From assembly GCA_963978895.1 (NCBI GenBank), contig OZ022243.1:9239750-9303749 (forward strand): a stretch of 64,000 bases of DNA. Direction: 5' to 3'. Origin of the DNA: Erpobdella octoculata (lineage: Eukaryota > Annelida > Clitellata > Hirudinida > Erpobdellidae). Below are positions 1 through 41,943 of the stretch, in pieces. The notes below the pieces were generated by a model. It saw nothing but the letters and a program-made list of their open reading frames with translations, was not told the origin of the DNA and searched no databases. A program made the position numbers and the translations under genes. How positions within the stretch are numbered: position 1 is the stretch's first letter; every line of letters starts with the position of its first letter.

Positions 1-1385
1 AACACCTCTGTTCTAAAAAAGTAATAGATGGGAGACCAGTAATTATAGGCCAGTAAGTCTAACATGCATCGTTTGCAAAACGTTAGAAAAGATCATTAAA
101 CGGAATATAGTTGAGCATCTAAAAAGCAGCAAAACCATACAAAGCAGTCAGCACGGCTTTGTAAAAGGAAGATCCTGCTTAACTAACCTTCTAGACTTCT
201 TCGAAGATGTTTACAAAAATCTAGATAAAAATAACTCAATAGATCTAATTTATCTAGACTTTGCAAAGGCTTTTGACAAAGTACCTCATAAAAAACTAGA
301 AAAGAAATTGCATGTATACGGAATACATGGGAAATTACTTAAATGGATCAACAACTCGTTGAAAAAAAGAATACAACGAGTAAGGATCAAAGAAGCGGTC
401 TCAAGTTGGTAGATGTAACAAGTAGAGTTCCACAAGGATCAGTGTTAGGACCACTATTGTTTATAATTTACATAGATGACATTGACAATGGAATAGCTTC
501 AAAAATTTCAAAGTTTGCAGATGACACAAAACTATGTGCAAAGGTCAACAACAAGGAAGAAGCGAAGATATTAGAAAGTGATCTAGAAAAATTATTCCAA
601 TAATCTACAGACTGGCAAATGCTCTTTAATATTGATAAATGTGCAGTAATGCACATAGAAGCAAGAAATAAGAAATTTGACTACCAACTTGGAGGAAAAC
701 AACTGAGATCAACAAAAAAGAAAGGGACCTGGGAATCATCATCCACCAAGACATGAAACCATCAAGACAATGTCAGACAGCTGCAGAAACAAACAGAATG
801 CTAGGATTTATCAAAAAAACTGTGGTAAGCAAAGAAAAAAACATTATCTTGAACCTGTACAAAACTCTAGTTTAGCCTCATCTAGAATACTGTGTCCAAG
901 CATGGAACCCACACTCGAAAAAAGACAAAGAAATTCAAGAAAAAGCTTAGCAAAGAGCAACAAAAATGATTAAGGGATTTCAAGCAATAAAGTACGCGGA
1001 TAGACTGTCAAAGTGTGGCTTAACAACGTTGGAAATAAGAAGAAGCAGAGGAAATCTCATTAAAACATTCAAGCTGATGAAAAACAAGGAAGATATTCCA
1101 GCATCAAGATACTTCCAGACAGCGAATAGAGTAGGACTACGGGATCACAGGCACAAGATCTTTAAACAATCGAAGAGGAAATTTAAGCAGAGATTCTTCA
1201 TCAGCAGAGTCATCAATGCCTGGAACCAGCAGAGTGAAGAAGCAGTTTCTGTTAAGTCGATTGAACATTTTAAAGTGATGCTTGGACAAATTGGTTTTTA
1301 ACCAGTAGTGGTTCTCACACAGGCTATTTAGTCTTCTGAACCACTTTAAACCATGTTATTATTATTATTATTATTTATTATTGAT
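1..1385 (+). mobile_element. CR1-like non-LTR retrotransposon, 3' end, degenerate
   Basis: Reading across frames gives the reverse transcriptase blocks of a CR1/Jockey-type LINE in order: NYRPVSL near 41, YLDFAKAFDKVPHKKL near 250, PQGSVLGPLLF near 430 and the catalytic FADDTKL near 513. The usual C-terminal tail follows (RLSKCGLTTLEIRRSRGNLI at about 1000-1060, then RFFISRVINAWN, stop near 1301). In-frame stops and frameshifts (for example after FQ at 601-603) show it is dead. The ATT-repeat tail at about 1355-1384 fits the short tandem 3' tails of CR1-type elements. The 5' part lies outside the window. Confidence 0.9.
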
Positions 1386-2112
1386 TCTTCTAAACATTTT
1401 TTTCTGTATTCTGTATTTAAAACTTGAAGTTGTTTTTTCATTTCATTTTCCATTAACAACTTAGCATATTCTTTTTTATTTTTCTTATTAATCCCTCGTA
1501 ACTTAAATCTTGGCATGGTTAAACTAGCCGCTAGCCAGTATTGACAATTTTCACAACTTACAATTTCGGGGTCATCAAATTATTTCCTTTTCTTAGATTT
1601 ATTAAAGGTTTAGCCCACAAAGAAAAAATAAAGGATGAACTCTTTCGATATGCTTCTTTAGATTAGAGTTACTGTTATTTGCCGCGCTGAACTGCTTAAT
1701 CCTTGGCAAACATAGTTTGAATTTTACCACAACATTTTCTCAGTTTCAGATTCGAGTTCAAAAAATTTACTCACATACCAATTATCTTCTGAATAAACAT
1801 CATTATTGAATTTTTCATCCATTTTTTCAGTTGCTAGATGTCGCAAGCGTTTGATAACAAAAAAGAATAAACGAAACCGATATAACATGTTTGCTAGAAA
1901 CAAAAGTTTTACATTGCTTTAAAACTTAACTTAAAGTGGGGAAAAATATAAAAATTAAATTTTAAAAAATGTAACGGAAAAAAGTTACAGTTATTCAAAA
2001 AAAGTAACTAAGTTACGTTACTTCGTTACTTATTCCAAAACTAACGCGTTACCAAAAATTGTAACGAAGTTACAGTAACGAGTTACTTGTAACGCGTTAC
2101 TCCCCAACACTG
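1386..2112 (-). mobile_element. hAT transposon remnant with BED zinc finger
   Basis: Read on the minus strand, the terminus at 2112 starts CAGTGTTGGGGAGTAACGCG, a terminal inverted repeat typical of hAT elements in many animals, followed by repeated GTAAC-type subterminal motifs (about 1975-2112). Further in (about 1620-1760) a frame reads FKLCLPRIKQFSAANNSNSN then LKKHIERVHP, the second half of a BED zinc finger. Another fragment at about 1390-1560 reads SCENCQYWLAASLTMPRF and a Lys-rich helix, possibly more of the same element. There are several stops and frameshifts, and the other terminus is not visible. Confidence 0.6.
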
Positions 2113-3373
2113 TTTGGCACAAGTATAATTTATTGAGGGTATGAAATAATGATTGTGACAAAAGGATCTTAAATGATTTTTGTAAGGCCATTTAATTTAT
2201 AACTTAAAGTAATGAGAACAAACTATTTTTCTAATTTAAACATCATTACAGATAATTTAAAAAGTGTTTTTTTAATTTTATGGAATAATCTAAGAGAATG
2301 AGTGATGTAGGTACAAATCTTACAAAAAAATAATAAAATAAGCCACCAAAACTAATTTATCTACTTTGTTTTTATCTGAATATTTAAATTCGTTAAAGAC
2401 TGGTTCTACAATCTCTAGACATTTTCTTAAAAATTTTTAAAAGTAAATTGCGTTCAGAAAATTAATTAAATATATTTCAAGTTCTACATTTGAAATAAAA
2501 AAACAAAGTATCAACACCAATTTCTACACCGATTCCTAAGTGCTAGATCGACTAGTAGGTACCAAAGCTGACAATAGTAAATAGCGATACAATTTTGAAA
2601 ACTGATAAATAATGTACGGCAATTCCATGGGCTGGAAAAAATATATATTTGATCTGCAACAGTTTCTGGGCAGTTTTAATGCCTACGTTCAGCTGTTCAA
2701 AACTGCTTTGAAACATTCCAGCTGAGTGCAAGCCGGGAAATGAAATAAAAAAACTTCTTTAGAAAATTCAGGAAACGGGAGCAAGATTTAGATCCTAAAT
2801 CTTGAGAAAAACCCGGGCTTTGCTACGTTCTCCCAACTAGTTAATCTGTATCTCATAATTATATGTTTGAATGGGAAAAAATAAAGCGCTAGCCTAGCGC
2901 TTTCAATTACCAAGAAACGTTGTCACGTTTAAATAAATGCAAAATTTTGTCAAAGTGAGAAAAAATTTATGTTTTCATAAATTATTAACAATTTTAGATG
3001 AAAATAGCTAATCAATTCGATTTTGTTCATAATTTTTCACAATGTCTCAACCTTCAAAATCAGGTCTGTATAACGTGCTTGGTTTCTTGATAGGTTTACC
3101 TGTAAAACAAAATAAGACCAATAAAAATTTTTAATTTGATTACCATTTAACATGATCCGTTGAGCAAAAATTATCAGTTTTTTCTCAATTTTGAGTAAAT
3201 TTTTAAGGATGATACAAAAGCAAAGAATACTAAACAAATATTGTAATCAAGTGCTAGATCGATTAGAACCAGGGCTGAAAAAAGTACTTTAAAAATGTAC
3301 CCATGCTCAAATACATTTTTAAAATGTTTTTCTTAAAAAACAGAATAAAAATTTAAAAAAAAATAATACATTT
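2113..3373. other. AT-rich intergenic DNA, no gene seen
   Basis: No coding frame, RNA gene or clear repeat terminus was recognised here. The sequence is the 3' flank of the minus-strand TSP1/PLAT gene. Confidence 0.5.
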
Positions 3374-3379
3374 TTTATT
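3374..3379 (-). terminator. Candidate polyadenylation signal of TSP1/PLAT gene
   Basis: AATAAA on the minus strand, about 135 bases downstream of the TAA stop at 3514-3516. The position suits the 3' end of the gene, but the region is AT-rich and the hexamer could occur by chance. Confidence 0.35.
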
Positions 3380-3513
3380 GAAATTTGATTTCAATTTTAA
3401 TTTTTTACTTCAAATTTAAATTTTTCTAATGAGATAGTTTAAACCCAGAGAATTAAATAATCACTAAATAACGTTGTCTTATTTAACCCAATGATCATCT
3501 TGTAAGTGATAAT

Positions 3514-18964
<15,451 letters not shown>

Positions 18965-19501
18965 TTCTATACCGCGTCAACCTTGAAATTTCGTTAAGTC
19001 CAGACAATACTTATAAAAAATTGATTTCTATGATGTTTTGAGACTTTTATATAATGAAAAAAACATTTTAAGTTGAAATCAATATTTTAATTTTTAAAGT
19101 GATGGATAGCTAATGTGTTTTTTAATTAAATCTACACATTTTTTATACAGTCAAACCTCAGCCGTCTCCTTTGAGATGTATTGGTTGAAGTTTTTAATTT
19201 TGAAAACAATTTGTCTTCATTTAATTAAACACTTGGATGTCTGAAACTTTTTCAATCAAAACATAAAAAATCGACAGCACAAAAAACTGAGTTCCATATA
19301 TTTGGTTCCTTGAGAATTAGTAAAAAATTAACAAATGAAGTTTGTAGAAATTGGGGAAATAACACGCTGAAGAAAAGTAATTTTTAGTCATTTGTCGTAA
19401 ATGTATAAATGACGTTTGATCGTTGATCGTTATTCAGCGCAAAAATTCAATTTTGTTTTTAAAAAGTTTTAGATAGCAGAATAATAATCATATTTTTGTT
19501 A
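18965..19501. other. 5' flank of TSP1/PLAT gene
   Basis: No coding exon or repeat terminus was recognised. The promoter of the minus-strand gene should be here, but the sequence is uniformly AT-rich and no convincing core element stands out. Confidence 0.4.
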
Positions 19502-19707
19502 TCTATATATATAAAAATGAATGTTTGTATATATGTATGTATATATGTATGTATGTATATAGGTATGTTATTTATGCATTGCTACACCATTCATCCGATC
19601 GTAATGAAATTTTCACACAACCTTGAGAGTCAAGGGGAATCAAATATAGAAAAAAAATTTTGAAATCCGTCACAAAATGAGCGGAGCGGAGCGGGTGAGC
19701 GAGCGGG

Positions 19708-22291
<2,584 letters not shown>

Positions 22292-22968
22292 AGAATCGGA
22301 TCTAGGGGGGGAACTGAGAGCGAAAAATGAGCGGGAAAGCGACAGGGAACGGAAAACGACCTGGAGCGGGAGCGCAAGCGGGAAGGAAACGGGAGCGAAA
22401 AAGAAACGCATTAGGTAAACCTCTAAAAACCCCGGGCAACGCCGGGTGCCCCCGCTAGTTGAAATAATAAAAAATAAGTGAAACTTCTATTTTTCAGCAG
22501 TCAGTGCTATGTTTTTCTTTTTAAAATTTTCATCTAATCTCAGCGAGTTTGCATTTCTTAACATAAAACTAGCTCAATAACATGAAAAGCAAACCAAAAT
22601 TGTTTCTACCTATTTTAAAAATTTAAATTTTTAGTAGAAAAACATGAAAAAACAGATTTTGAAACTTATAGTTGCAACCTTTAAATTTAACAGATTTTTA
22701 TTTCATACTCCAAAAGAAATAAAACAATATTTATTATTATTTTTAACGTTTTTTTTGCGCCTCAAAATATTAACTAACAAATATTAAAATGAAAACAAAC
22801 AATTTTAACCATTTATAAGCACTAAAACAATATTATTGTAGAATCGTAGTGAATTTTCAAGCATGAGTGATTTTTAAGCAAAAATAGAGTTAAACAAAAT
22901 CATTATATTCACTGATCGGATTAAGTTTATTTCTTTTAAACCAAAATTGAAGAAAAGAAAAATTTGAT

Positions 22969-24081
22969 TAGAGATGCACCGATAGTATCGGTATCGGAAT
23001 CGGCAGTTTCGGTTTTTTTCAGGTATCGGTATCGGCCTGGTAAAATTTTGGAGGTCGTTGGCCGATACCGAAACTTTTGACTATTTACTTATTTCTATTG
23101 AAAGTTGGTCCGCATTGCTTTCACTTCTATTGGTTTACAATTACAGAACTTGGAACAACGCTTATAGCACTGAAGTACTCTATGACTGAAAGGTTTCACA
23201 ACTATAAAGATGATTTCAACATAATATTGGCAACATATCTTGATCCAAGATATAAGATGAGCATTTTTCCTGAAGTAAGTTCCAATGAGAATTAGACTAA
23301 AGTTACTGAACCTTCAACCTCAGGCTTAAAGCTAAAGATACAAAGCATCACAGAGGAGTTGGCTCGCGCTCATCAAAGAAAAATATCAAAGGAAGCAAAA
23401 GCTGCAACAGTGCTGTCAGCTGGCGATAGCACTGTGAGTGAAGATGATATTGGAGGAACTACAGCAAAAGATGACCTAGACGTCCTAGAGACAATGGATT
23501 TTGACCAATGCATGGAGGAATTATTGGCAAAATCCTTTAAAAAATACAAATGAAAAAACTCGGAGGGATCCAAACTAAAACGGTAAACATCCAAAACCAA
23601 TTTCAATTTTCAAATTGATGAGTTAAAGCATGAGATGAAAATCTACAAATCCCTATCTTACTTGCCAAGATATGAGGATCCTTTCATACGGTGGAACAAA
23701 AATAAAACTATGCTGCCAATGCTGTCACCCATTGCAAGAAAATATTTATCATCACCTCCGTCTTTAATTGAAAGCGAAAGGGTATTCAGTATTAGAGGAA
23801 ATGTCAACACCCCCAAGACAAACAGGTTCTTTCCAGATACAAGTGAAAGCCTGATGTTCCTGCACCATATTTAAAAAATATTCAACTTTAAATATTAACT
23901 ATAAAGTAACTATTATTTGAATTGTATTGAAATATTTCAATAAAACATTATCATGACATTGTAATTTTTTGTACATAAACAGTAACAAATAAATAATTAA
24001 ATATTTAAAAGTATCGGCATCGGCCTCTTTCATAATATGAGTATCGGTATCGGCCATATTTATGGTATCGGTACATCTCTA
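22969..24081 (+). mobile_element. hAT transposon, internally deleted, 8-bp TSD
   Basis: Terminal inverted repeats TAGAGATGCACCGATA and TATCGGTACATCTCTA are flanked by AATTTGAT at 22961-22968 and 24082-24089, the 8-bp duplication expected for hAT. Subterminal GTATCGG repeats occur at both ends. Inside, frames read ATYLDPRYKM (about 23230) and, near 23640-23870, YEDPFIRWNKNKTMLPMLSP followed by SERVFSIRGNVNTPKTNRFF, the hAT C-terminal dimerisation region of ZBED-type transposases. The BED finger and most of the catalytic domain are missing and frames are broken, so it is inactive. Confidence 0.9.
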
Positions 24082-24089
24082 AATTTGAT

Positions 24090-24756
24090 CCTGTTGCATT
24101 AAATTAGGATCACACATTTTCAAAAATCAGCACATCTTTCTTTCAACGCAAGGTTGTGCGTATAGCCGGTATAGCTGAAAGATGTATGAATAGGTAACTC
24201 AATAGCTTTCCTTTGATAACTTTAGTCCAAGTAAAAACTGACTCATCAATAACATAAAATTAATTAAATGAGCACTATAACCAGGCGTAAGAAACTATTT
24301 ATAATAACGATTCACAATTTTGTATATAGGAGTAAATTAATCAGGTTTTCTAATAGTCAAGATCATGAAAACGCATTAAAGGAAAAATTTTCAGTGAATT
24401 TTATTTTAACTGTAGGTTGGATTGGGTTGGAAAATGTATCTTTTCAGGGGGGTCGGATTGGGTTGGGTTGAGTAAATAGTGGATTGGTTGGGTTGCCAAA
24501 ATAGACCCATGTCCACCTCCGATACCACTGATGCGCCTTATTTTTGTTGCCCCCTTCAATTTTGGAAATCAGGGGTTGGCAAATTGTTGACACACGCTAG
24601 AAGGACTTCAATACACATTGAATCATCACTAGGTTAAATAAAGTAAAAATAAAAATAAAAAAATGGTAAACTCTGGTAAAAAAAATTCAAATTTTGAAAA
24701 TCAGTGAGGGCAAATTCCCCCTTGCCCCCTCACTTTACGTCCCTGCGGCCCTGTGT
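24090..24756. other. Intergenic, no gene recognised
   Basis: AT-rich DNA between the hAT copy and a MITE end. A GGATTGGGTTGGG-type GT-rich stretch at 24415-24500 may be part of an unrecognised repeat. Confidence 0.4.
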
Positions 24757-24848
24757 AGTAGCTTGTCTTCGAAGAACGGACAGAAACGAGAAGCGGACAC
24801 TTTTGCCCCTCCCGAGCCGAGGGTGTCCGCTCTTCAGGACTTTTACTG
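24757..24848. mobile_element. TA-flanked MITE, right-end fragment
   Basis: AGCTTGTCTTCGAAGAACGG, GAAGCGGACACTTTTG and TGTCCGCTCTTCAGGACTTT lead to ACTG then TA at 24849-24850. This is the right terminus of the family found at 4017-4615 and 9618-10173. The left part is missing. Confidence 0.6.
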
Positions 24849-25236
24849 TATACCCAGACATCAAACCAGCATAACTTCTCTTCTTGGAAACGAGGACGTT
24901 ATTGTTACGTCTCAAACTCGAAATTGACTAAATAACAATAACACTAAATAAGACGAGTAAGAGTTTCCTAGTAGAACAACATGTTTCATATATAAAATTC
25001 TGTATCTTGCACTGCAGTAAATGAAATATTTCAAGTCAGAGATTTCAAGAGCCATCATATGTTCTGCTGTTCACATACTTACTTCAAAAAGTTCAAAAAG
25101 TTAAGACTTTACAAATTCAACAAAGAAACACATATTACCTAAATATAAGTCGTATATAATTCTAACGAAAAAAAACTGCTATATAACATATAACAGTAAT
25201 TTTAAATCTATATTTGATAAAAAAAAGATATAAAGA

Positions 25237-38457
<13,221 letters not shown>

Positions 38458-39026
38458 TTCCTTTTATTCATACGTTTAACAATTTTATTTTAACGCCATG
38501 TATTATATTAATTATATTTTGTTTGTGCTGCTATCTACGACTGGTTGTCAAATAAAAAGTACAAATACAAAAAAATTTAGGGAATTGATTAAGCGAAGCT
38601 CAAAAATCACCTAACTTTAAGTCTTAAAATAACAGTAGAATTGACATATTAAGGCTTAAGGTCTGATCCCTCTTGTTTATTATGTTGCCAACCTGGGTAG
38701 GTTAAGTAGTTTCACCTGGCAATGAACTCTTTCACGCTTTGAAGATGCAGATCATTGAGCGGAACCGAAACAAGCTCGCTCCACACTTAACTTGACACAA
38801 ATAAACATAACATAATTTTAAAAAATTTAAAAAAAATTTTGTGTTTAAACAGTTATCTTATAAAAAAAATTAGCTCAAGTACAAAATTTTAAATGTAGCC
38901 GTGGATTTCGGCCATGATCGATCTAAAGCGACCTGAATAAAAAAATGTATAGGAGAAATTCAAATAAAATTAAGATTAGCGATATCAAGTAATAATACTG
39001 TTTTATTATCTACTTACTGTTTTAAA
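38458..39026. other. 5' flank of SLC6 gene
   Basis: No exon or element terminus was recognised. The promoter and any 5' untranslated exon of SLC6 would lie here or beyond. Confidence 0.4.
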
Positions 39027-39205
39027 TCTATATAAATAAAATGACCGTCTGTCTGTAAGTTATGTTCTTTGATTCTTTATGCATTGCTACTTTGCTACAC
39101 CATTCATCCGATCGTAATGAAATTTTAACACAACCATGGGAGTCAACAATGGGCGAAGGTTTTTGTGAAAAAATTGAAATCGGTCACAAAATGACTCTCA
39201 TTGAT
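39027..39205 (+). mobile_element. Helitron 5'-end fragment, main family
   Basis: Starts A|TCTATATAAATAAAATGACC and continues CTACACCATTCATCCGATCG, TAATGAAATTTTAACACAAC and GTCACAAAATGA. This is the family 5' region without its purine-rich body or 3' hairpin. Confidence 0.7.
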
Positions 39206-39606
39206 GATATATCTATTAGCTGTCTAAACAGGGTGAACCAACAAAAAGTGAGACGAATCCCTACTGTTTTGTAATAAAATTTTCGACCACTTCTACAAGT
39301 CCAATTGACTTGAAAATTTCCAAAAACATGTATTTCCGCTAACAATGCAATATTGTGATACTTTATTTAGAAATATTCTTTCTAAATTTGAGATAATTAT
39401 ATTTGATTGTATGAAACCGTCTCACTTTTTTTGGCCCACCCAAATTGATATTCTTTGTTCATTCGATAACCGAGAACGCAGAGACTTTTTGAGTGGCGAC
39501 CTTTTTTTGCCAAGTGACCCGCGACCCCGATACAATTAAAAAAAGTATTTTTAAAAAGTAATAAAAAACATCAAAAATAGTTTTTTAGTATTGTTTATTT
39601 TTATTA
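39206..39606. other. Spacer between Helitron copies, no gene seen
   Basis: About 400 bp without a credible exon; short frames only. Confidence 0.4.
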
Positions 39607-39888
39607 TCTATATATATAAAAATGAATGTTTGTATATATGTTAATGGCGTTTATGCATTGCTACACCATTCATCCGATCGTAATGAAATTTTCACACAAT
39701 CTTGAGAGTCAAGGGGAATCAAATATAGAGAAAAAATTTTTGAAATCCGTCACAAAATGAGCGGAGCGGAGCGGGTGAGCCAGCGGGAACTATATATATG
39801 TATGTGCGTATGTATGTGCGTATGTATGTGTGTATGTATGTATGTGTATGTGCATGTATGTGTGTCTGTGTCTGTGTTTATGTATGTA

Positions 39889-40153
39889 CTAGCGGAGATA
39901 CCCGGCGTTGCCCGGGTTTTTTAGAGGTTTTTCTAATGTTTGTCTCTTTCTCTCCCGTTTCCTTTCCCACCTGCTTTCCCACTCCTGTTCGCTTTCCCGT
40001 TTTCGGTCGTTTTCCCGCTGCCGGTCCCATTCCCGCTCCCGCTCGCTGTCCGTTCCGTGTCGCATTCCCGCTCCCACTCGCTGTCCGTTCCGGGTCGCTT
40101 TCCCGTTTCTATAATAGACAAACTAACCCACAAACATTCATATATATATATAG
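39889..40153 (-). mobile_element. Nested Helitron copy, minus orientation
   Basis: The plus strand begins A|CTAGCGGAGATACCCGG and ends CATTCATATATATATATAG. Read on the minus strand this is a 5' CTATATATATATATGAATG, a purine-rich body and the 3' hairpin plus CTAG|T. It is inserted into the TATG tract of the outer element. Confidence 0.7.
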
Positions 40154-40306
40154 TCTTAGCAAATCTATTTTACGTTTTATAGGCTAACAGAAGTTATGAA
40201 AGAATGGAAAGGAGAAAATGAGCGTGAACGGGGACGAGAACGGGAGAGCTACCGTGACCGGGAATGGGAGAGCAAGCATGACCGGGAACGGGAGAGCAAG
40301 CGTGAG

Positions 40307-40426
40307 CGGGAACGGGAAAGCGACCGGGAACGGGAAAGCGACCGGGAACGGGAAAGCGACCGGGAACGGGAAAGCGACCGGGAACGCGGAAAGCGACCGG
40401 GAACGCGGAAAGCGACTGGAATCGGG
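40307..40426 (+). repeat. 18-bp GGGAACGGGAAAGCGACC minisatellite
   Basis: About six tandem units, the last two with GCGGAAAGC variants, inside the purine-rich Helitron body. The Arg/Glu/Ser-rich translations are a by-product. Confidence 0.85.
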
Positions 40427-40839
40427 AGAGCAAGCTTGGAAGGAAACGCGAGCAAGAGAGAAAATCGATAACAAAACTTCTGAGCGGGAAAGCGACCGGG
40501 AGCTGGAAAACGACCGAGAGCGGAAAAGCGACCGGGAACGCGAAGAAAACGGGAAAGTGGAGAAGGAAACGGGAGCGAGAGGGACAAACATTAGAAAAAC
40601 CTCTAAAAACCCCGGGCAACGCCGGGTAACCCCGCTAGTGTTTAATAATTAATTTAATGGGATTGTTGAGATTGCATGTTATTAACAAGTCTATAAATTT
40701 ATTTCTCTTGTTTTTATACGAAAAAAGTTGAAAATCCACTCTCGCAGAGATATGTATACACAAATACAAATGGAACTAAAACTCCAAGGCATCGTCACAT
40801 TTGGGTATGAATGATACGTACCATATCTTGTAATTCATC

Positions 40840-41070
40840 CGGGAATGCTGACTACATCAAGGGAATCAGAAAATGGATTCTGTGTCAATGTAGTTTCATC
40901 TCCTTTCAACTCAGGGAAGTAACGCTGGAGTTCGTTTTCAAGGGATTCGAGATGCCCAGTTATAATCTCCTCCTTCAAATTTTCATTAATTTCACTTTTA
41001 GATTCATCTACCACACTGCAGAGTTTTTCAAACACGGCAATGTTTCCAAGATTTATTTTTTTCGCCAATT
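40840..41070 (-). pseudogene. hAT-like (ZBED5/SCAND3-type) transposase fragment
   Basis: The minus strand reads NLGNIAVFEKLCSVVDESKS, then HLESLENELQRYFPEL and LTQNPFSDSLDV. This is the conserved segment of Charlie/Buster-type hAT proteins and their domesticated relatives (ZBED5, SCAND3, FAM200). A frameshift separates it from upstream text reading FHDNLMTFLSKQKNW, and no termini are seen. It is treated as a dead fragment. Confidence 0.6.
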
Positions 41071-41342
41071 TTTCTGCTTAGATAAAAATGTCATGAGATT
41101 ATCGTGAAATGCAATAACATTCGTTTCCTTTCGCTGAAGTTATTTTGCTGTTCTAATATATTTGCTAGATACAGGTTCTGACTGACTGACTGACTGACTG
41201 ACTGCGTACCTATCACATAAGGCGATTGCATCTGTATCGTTTTACGTTTGGCTGTTTGAGAAAGCTACAAGTTAAAAAATCTTTGACAATTTTTATTATT
41301 TGACACTTCTGCATGCTTGTACACAATCGCCTCGTGTAGTAA

Positions 41343-41530
41343 TTGTTATGGACTCGTATGTAAGGAAGAACAACGCTAATACGACAGAGACACGAACACG
41401 CACAATCGCCAACTATGTTTATTCCAAAAAAGGAAGACACTCAAACAGTGAAGCTTAGATAGGTATAGCCTAGGGCCATAGACAAAAGATTCTAGACAAT
41501 TAATAAATAATAATTGTCTATTCCTTATCA
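41343..41530 (-). repeat. 3' LTR of truncated Gypsy element
   Basis: The minus strand starts TGATAAGGAATAGACAATTA after the polypurine tract and ends GTCCATAACA. It holds GGAATAAACATAG as a polyadenylation signal. Confidence 0.6.
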
Positions 41531-41943
41531 CCTTCCCCCTCAACAAAATCCATATTTCGTTTTAGAAGTGTCCATGTCCAGCCTTTTGGGAGGTCCACGC
41601 TTCCTCTTCGGTCTTGAAGGTACCTCTGGGGTGTTGACTTCAGCGACATTTGTGAGATCTGTATCAGTGACATCTTTTTGATTCACCGGTTTCTTCTTTT
41701 GACGCATCCTGGACATCCTCGTACGATCCCTCTGGTAACTTGAATGAGTCACACAGCACATCCCAAGCTTCATTCGTTTCACGATGTCTCAGTTGATTGG
41801 TGTGTCTAAGAACAACCTTCTGATCAACTTGCACATCATAGACGGTTTGGCCAAGCTTCTTCCGTACGTTCCAGGTTGCCACGTAGGATGATTCGGTTTT
41901 TCATAACATCTCACAAAGACGGGTTTGTCTTCAGTGAAAGTCA

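Larger units (their letters stand above)
39607..40638 (+). mobile_element. Non-autonomous Helitron with nested inverted copy
   Basis: Inserted between A (39606) and T (40639). It starts TCTATATATATAAAAATGAA and ends CCCGGGCAACGCCGGGTAAC then CCCGCTAG. The 5' segment matches the copy at 19502 over about 200 bp, including the GAGCGGAGCGGGTGAGC junction before the TA and TATG tract, which here is only about 100 bp. A second copy in opposite orientation occupies 39889-40153. Confidence 0.8.

Noticed and set aside
3037..3237. 66-codon minus-strand frame
   Set aside because: Downstream of the gene's stop, low complexity, no family resemblance.
40184..40652. Arg/Glu/Ser-rich and Ser/Arg/Phe-rich frames resembling SR proteins
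   Set aside because: Composition artefact of the purine-rich Helitron body; the same happens at 12321-12605 and 53847-54144.
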